NCBI GenBank assembly: GCA_003225175.1
Contig: QIBA01000043.1
Span: 1-64,000 of the forward strand
DNA: 64,000 nt
Direction: 5' to 3'
Source: Acidobacteriota bacterium
GTDB lineage: Bacteria > Acidobacteriota > Terriglobia > Terriglobales > Acidobacteriaceae
The position numbers and the translations under genes are program-made. Shown here one piece after another: positions 61,048 to 64,000 of the stretch. Numbering within the stretch: position 1 is the first letter of the stretch; the number at the start of each line of letters is the position of its first letter. Below the pieces are notes generated by a model. It was given only the letters and a program-made list of their open reading frames with translations, did no database searches and was not told the DNA's origin.

Positions 61048-61950
61048 TTATATTCCTGAGGTCTCCGGAATCGGCAAAGCGTCCACCAATTGTCGGGTGT
61101 AGGGATGGGAGGGATGCTTCAAGATTTCGCTGGTGAGCCCAACTTCGACTAACTCCCCATTGCGAAGGATGGCGATGCGATGACAAAGGGAGGAAACCGC
61201 TAAAAGGTCATGAGAGATAAAAAGGATTCCTGTTCCCATCTCTAGACTGAGCTGACGGAAGATGTTCAGTACTTCTTTTTGCGTGATTAAGTCCAGCGAA
61301 CTGGTGCATTCATCGGCAAGCAGAAGTGAAGGGCGATGCAGCACTGCCATTGCAATCAGGACGCGTTGGGCCTGGCCAACGCTGAGCTGAGCCGGTCTTC
61401 GACTCAGGAAGGCTTCTTCCACATCGAGATTCAGGCTGCGCAAGATTTCGAGAAAACGGGGAATGCATTCTCTGCGGGTGCCGGGCTGATGTGCGCGCCA
61501 CGTCTCATACATCTGCGTGCCAATTCTGAGAGCGGGATTTAGCGATGACATGGGGCTTTGCAGAATGAGTCCGATGTCGCGGCCGCGTATGCTCCGCATC
61601 TCTGATTCCGATAGGGTTGTGAGCTCGCGTCCTTTAAGCTGGATGCTCCCGGATGTTTGTCCACCTTTCAGATCAAGCAGACGCAGGATACTCAGGGCTA
61701 ACGTGCTCTTACCGGACCCACTTTCGCCTACGAGTCCGAGGATTTCTCCTGGCTGCATTTCCAAATGCAGATTGCGAAGCACGCCTGGCTTGCGCGAGTA
61801 ATCAGCAGAGAGTGATAAAGAAAGGAGTGGGGCACTGATCCTCGGGGACTCAGCTTTTGTCCTTTCACCGGGCGAGGGCGCCCGGCGCTCCGGGATCGCG
61901 TTCTTTGCTCCCATTTCGGTATCTGCTTCTCTGGTCTTCATCGTACTCAT
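61048..61950 (-). CDS. dipeptide/oligopeptide-type ABC transporter ATPase
   Basis: About 300 residues. I choose ATG 61950 because it overlaps the stop of the binding-protein gene as ATGA; the frame reaches 61980. Walker A is GLVGESGSGKST, the Q-loop lies in LILQSPMSSLNPALRIG, the signature is LSVGQAQRV (consensus LSGGQ, with Val for the first Gly), Walker B is LLLADECTSSLD, and the H-loop is FISHDL. The C-terminal HPSHPYTRQLVDALP is the oligopeptide-family extension (oligo_HPY-like). Asp is present at the Walker B end but the catalytic Glu is ADEC, as usual. It is the third gene of an operon with permease and binding protein. Confidence 0.92.
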   Translation of the reverse strand: MSTMKTREADTEMGAKNAIPERRAPSPGERTKAESPRISAPLLSLSLSADYSRKPGVLRNLHLEMQPGEILGLVGESGSGKSTLALSILRLLDLKGGQTSGSIQLKGRELTTLSESEMRSIRGRDIGLILQSPMSSLNPALRIGTQMYETWRAHQPGTRRECIPRFLEILRSLNLDVEEAFLSRRPAQLSVGQAQRVLIAMAVLHRPSLLLADECTSSLDLITQKEVLNIFRQLSLEMGTGILFISHDLLAVSSLCHRIAILRNGELVEVGLTSEILKHPSHPYTRQLVDALPIPETSGI

Positions 61951-63614
61951 TTGCTTAGCGAAAGATACTCGATGTTCCAATACGTTTGCGGAGTTAAGAC
62001 CACCGGATCTGCATTTTTAACCTTAGGCGATACGGCTACAAGCGCATTCTTGTCAACCAGATGAATCGTCGGATTCTGCTCGGTAGCGATTTCCTGCACT
62101 TTGTCGAAGGCTAGCTTTCGCCGCTTGCGATCCAAAGTTGACGCTTGCACGCGCATGTACTTGTCGATTTCAGCTTCCCATTGCGTCTCAGGAGTTTTCT
62201 GCGCGGGATTCCATTCGTGCAGATCCGCAGAGCTGAGCCACACATTCATTTGTCCATTTGGGTCAAGGTCGACATTCGTGAACCCCAGCAGAACTGCATC
62301 GTAATTAAAGGTCCTGGTCACCCGTTCAATGATCGAAGGGAAGTCCAGCGGAACAAAGTTCACACTAACACCAATCTGCTGCAGGTCCTGCTGAATCAGG
62401 CTTCCCATGCGTTCGCGCGGTTTATTTCCGGCGTTGGTAACGAGCGAGAAGCTCACGGGATGGCCGGCATTGTCCTTGAGTACATCGCCATCTTTTCGGA
62501 ACCCGTCCTGCTTCAACAGTTCGAGTGCTCCGTTTGGATCGTATGGGGTTGGCTGCAAATTCTGATTGAACCAGAACCTATTCGCCGGACTGACTATTCC
62601 AATCGAAGGGGTGGCATGCCCGCGGAGGGCTACCCGCGCCAAATCGGCTCGATTGATGGCCATCGATATGGCGCACCGGAACTTGCGCGAGCGAAGCCAG
62701 TTTTTCTTGTAGTCGGGGAGCGGAGATTTGCGGACTTCATTGAACCAGAGCTCTTCGGGTTCGACCGAGGGCCCAAGATCGCGTGCTGCGCCTGGATCTT
62801 CGCTGTGCAATTGCTCGTAAAGATCGGGCGACATGCCATTGATCAATTGAATGTCGCCCTGCCTGAATCTTATGAGTTCGGTGTCGCGGTTGGACAGCAC
62901 ATAAAGGCGGACCGCACTTAAATAGGGAAGCTGCTGCCCTGAGTCGTCCTTCTTCCAATACCGTGGATTGCGCTTTAGCAGGACGTATTCTCCAGCTTTT
63001 TGCTCGCCCACACTGAATGGTCCCAAAACGACATTTGAATCCGCTCGACCGGCCATGCGAGCCGGGGAGATAGCGATTTCGTCAAACAGCCGCTCCATGC
63101 CGGCGATGGGCTGTTCAAACTCAATACTCAGCTGATCTTTTCCGTGCGCCTGTACGATTGCAGTACCTCCAGCACGGAATGAGTCGCCCTTCGGGGAATG
63201 CAGATTTGGATCCAGAGCCGCCTTAAGAGTCGCGACTACGTCCTCGGCGCTGAAGTCACTGCCGTCGGAAAACTTTATGCCTGGGCGCAGATTCAGAGTA
63301 ATGCGGCGGCCGTTCTCATCGATCGTCCAACTCTTCGCTAATTCTGGCTCATTCTCCTGCGTTTTGCGATTCACGCGAATCAGCACTCCGCCAGTGAGAT
63401 AGCGAACTATGTCAGAAGAATCGTCCTCCGCCATCAATGGGTTGAAGGTCTTGGGATCGGCTTTGATTGCGACGCGAAGCTCGCCGCTGTTTTGGCCCGA
63501 ACGACTGCATGCCGTCAAATATAAGGCGATCGCTACAACAAAGAGGCAAAACGCGCCCATGGCCTTTGTACTTACTTCAACCGATGACCCAATGACCCGA
63601 TCACCCCATTTCAT
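61947..63614 (-). CDS. ABC transporter substrate-binding lipoprotein (SBP_bac_5)
   Basis: Family-5 extracellular solute-binding protein, about 555 residues from ATG 63614, which overlaps the permease stop as TAATG. The first 18 codons are read from a dispersed repeat. The lipoprotein signal MGAFCLFVVAIALYLTAC begins at ATG 63560, which is the alternative, shorter start (537 residues). Family features: ELRVAIKADPKTFNPLMAED, LAKSWTIDENGRRITLNLRPGIKFSDGSDFSAEDVV, YLSAVRLYVLSNRDTELIRFRQGDIQLING and CAISMAINRADLARVALRG. Binds peptides, nickel or sugars in relatives; the ligand is unknown here. Operon with permease (upstream) and ATPase (downstream). Confidence 0.92.
   Translation of the reverse strand: MKWGDRVIGSSVEVSTKAMGAFCLFVVAIALYLTACSRSGQNSGELRVAIKADPKTFNPLMAEDDSSDIVRYLTGGVLIRVNRKTQENEPELAKSWTIDENGRRITLNLRPGIKFSDGSDFSAEDVVATLKAALDPNLHSPKGDSFRAGGTAIVQAHGKDQLSIEFEQPIAGMERLFDEIAISPARMAGRADSNVVLGPFSVGEQKAGEYVLLKRNPRYWKKDDSGQQLPYLSAVRLYVLSNRDTELIRFRQGDIQLINGMSPDLYEQLHSEDPGAARDLGPSVEPEELWFNEVRKSPLPDYKKNWLRSRKFRCAISMAINRADLARVALRGHATPSIGIVSPANRFWFNQNLQPTPYDPNGALELLKQDGFRKDGDVLKDNAGHPVSFSLVTNAGNKPRERMGSLIQQDLQQIGVSVNFVPLDFPSIIERVTRTFNYDAVLLGFTNVDLDPNGQMNVWLSSADLHEWNPAQKTPETQWEAEIDKYMRVQASTLDRKRRKLAFDKVQEIATEQNPTIHLVDKNALVAVSPKVKNADPVVLTPQTYWNIEYLSLSK
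63573..63605. repeat. single arm of the ATCGGGT-type repeat
   Basis: CCGATGACCCAATGACCCGATCACCCC-like sequence closely matches the arm of the 47047-47248 element. It lies at the junction of the permease and binding-protein genes. Confidence 0.6.
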
Positions 63615-64000
63615 TAGGACGCGTACTCCTCGCCAGAGAGAATGAACTGGAACAAGCTCATCACCAGAATCAGCGAAATCAGCGGCGCCCAAAGCCAGGG
63701 ACGATGGCCAAGTGCGCCGTAGTTCTCGAGTTCGCGCAGCAGGTTTCCCCAAGACGGCAATGGCTCGGTTACGCCCAGTCCAAGCATTCCCAAATTAGCC
63801 TCTGTAAGAATAAAGAGCGGAACGGAGATCCAGAATTGGGCGATAAGAATCGGCTTCACATTTGGGAGTACGTGGCGAATGAGGAGCCGCACGGGCGGAG
63901 ATCCTGAGGCTCGTGCTTGCAGCACAAACTCGGAGTTTCGGAGGTCGCGTACCGTCGCGGCGACGATGCGCGCCGATGCCGCCCAGCCCAATGCTCCGAG
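63614..64000 (-). CDS. ABC transporter permease (DppC/OppC type), cut by window edge
   Basis: The visible 128 residues are the C-terminal part of a dipeptide/oligopeptide-type permease; the gene runs past position 64000. The EAA-loop region is seen in RNSEFVLQARASGSPPVRLLIRHVLPN, followed by membrane segments ILIAQFWISVPLFILTEANLGMLG and APLISLILVMSLFQFILSG. The sequence LGLGVTEPLPSWGNLLRE is typical of DppC/OppC. It is the first visible gene of the operon with the binding protein and ATPase; further permease (DppB-like) and ATPase genes are expected outside the window. Confidence 0.92.
   Translation of the reverse strand, partial: LGALGWAASARIVAATVRDLRNSEFVLQARASGSPPVRLLIRHVLPNVKPILIAQFWISVPLFILTEANLGMLGLGVTEPLPSWGNLLRELENYGALGHRPWLWAPLISLILVMSLFQFILSGEEYAS

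Noticed and set aside
1-64000. tRNA, rRNA, CRISPR arrays, insertion sequences, phage genes
   Set aside because: Looked for by eye in the intergenic gaps; none found. A covariance-model search would be needed to exclude small RNAs.

Overview
This is a 64 kb stretch of bacterial chromosome with housekeeping genes and no phage, plasmid, transposase, rRNA, tRNA or CRISPR that I could find by eye. The gene set suggests Acidobacteriota, probably Terriglobia (Koribacter-like soil bacteria). Supporting signs are a very large Oar-type TonB-dependent receptor with an N-terminal carboxypeptidase-regulatory domain, many secreted or lipoprotein beta-propeller and phosphoesterase proteins, large polysaccharide-active enzymes, a secreted DinB-like protein, and short palindromic repeats scattered between genes. 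The assignment is inference from gene content; no marker gene proves it.

Layout. 1-10.5 kb: trehalose-forming treY, the TonB receptor, a lipoprotein beta-propeller, a UdgX-type uracil-DNA glycosylase and a GH13 amylase-family enzyme. 10.7-13.3 kb: glutamine-dependent NAD synthetase and an exported DsbA-like thioredoxin-fold protein. 13.3-17.9 kb (minus): purC-cvpA-Fis-like regulator-HAD phosphatase-secretin, behind a good sigma70 promoter with a palindrome around its -35 box. 18.3-22.7 kb: HIT protein, acid phosphatase-like lipoprotein, Gfo/Idh/MocA dehydrogenase, cupin, quinone oxidoreductase. 22.8-28.5 kb (minus): a secreted metzincin-type metalloprotease and a tight galE-galK-galT Leloir operon.

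28.6-33.8 kb: lysC-hom-thrC-thrB, the route from aspartate to threonine. It is preceded by what looks like a complete transcription attenuator: a 27-codon leader peptide rich in Thr, Ile and Met codons, mutually exclusive antiterminator and terminator arms, and a U-tract. This is the most striking regulatory structure in the window. 33.9-44.5 kb: GH2 exo-glucosaminidase-like enzyme, two APC amino-acid permeases, a large PIG-L deacetylase, a DinB-like protein and an aminotransferase. 44.5-47.0 kb (minus): one protein joining acyl-CoA synthetase, acyl carrier and PlsC acyltransferase modules.

47.0-47.25 kb holds a roughly 200-bp element with 28-bp perfect inverted ends; a related repeat lies at 63.57-63.60 kb inside an ABC-transporter operon. 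47.65-48.37 kb encodes an odd protein with an RG-rich basic N-terminus and a degenerate receiver-like C-terminus. 48.4-52.0 kb (minus) encodes exported proteins, including a single-haem-motif protein overlapping a YceI gene, and a CHRD protein. 52.3-59.7 kb: a CPA1 Na+/H+ antiporter, then a coherent D-amino-acid set (GntP/DsdX-type permease, RidA, N-acyl-D-amino-acid deacylase, and divergently a D-serine-dehydratase-like PLP enzyme) plus a lactonase-like propeller. 59.8-64 kb (minus): DUF1697 protein, a small secreted protein and a dipeptide-type ABC transporter (ATPase, binding protein, and a permease cut by the window edge).
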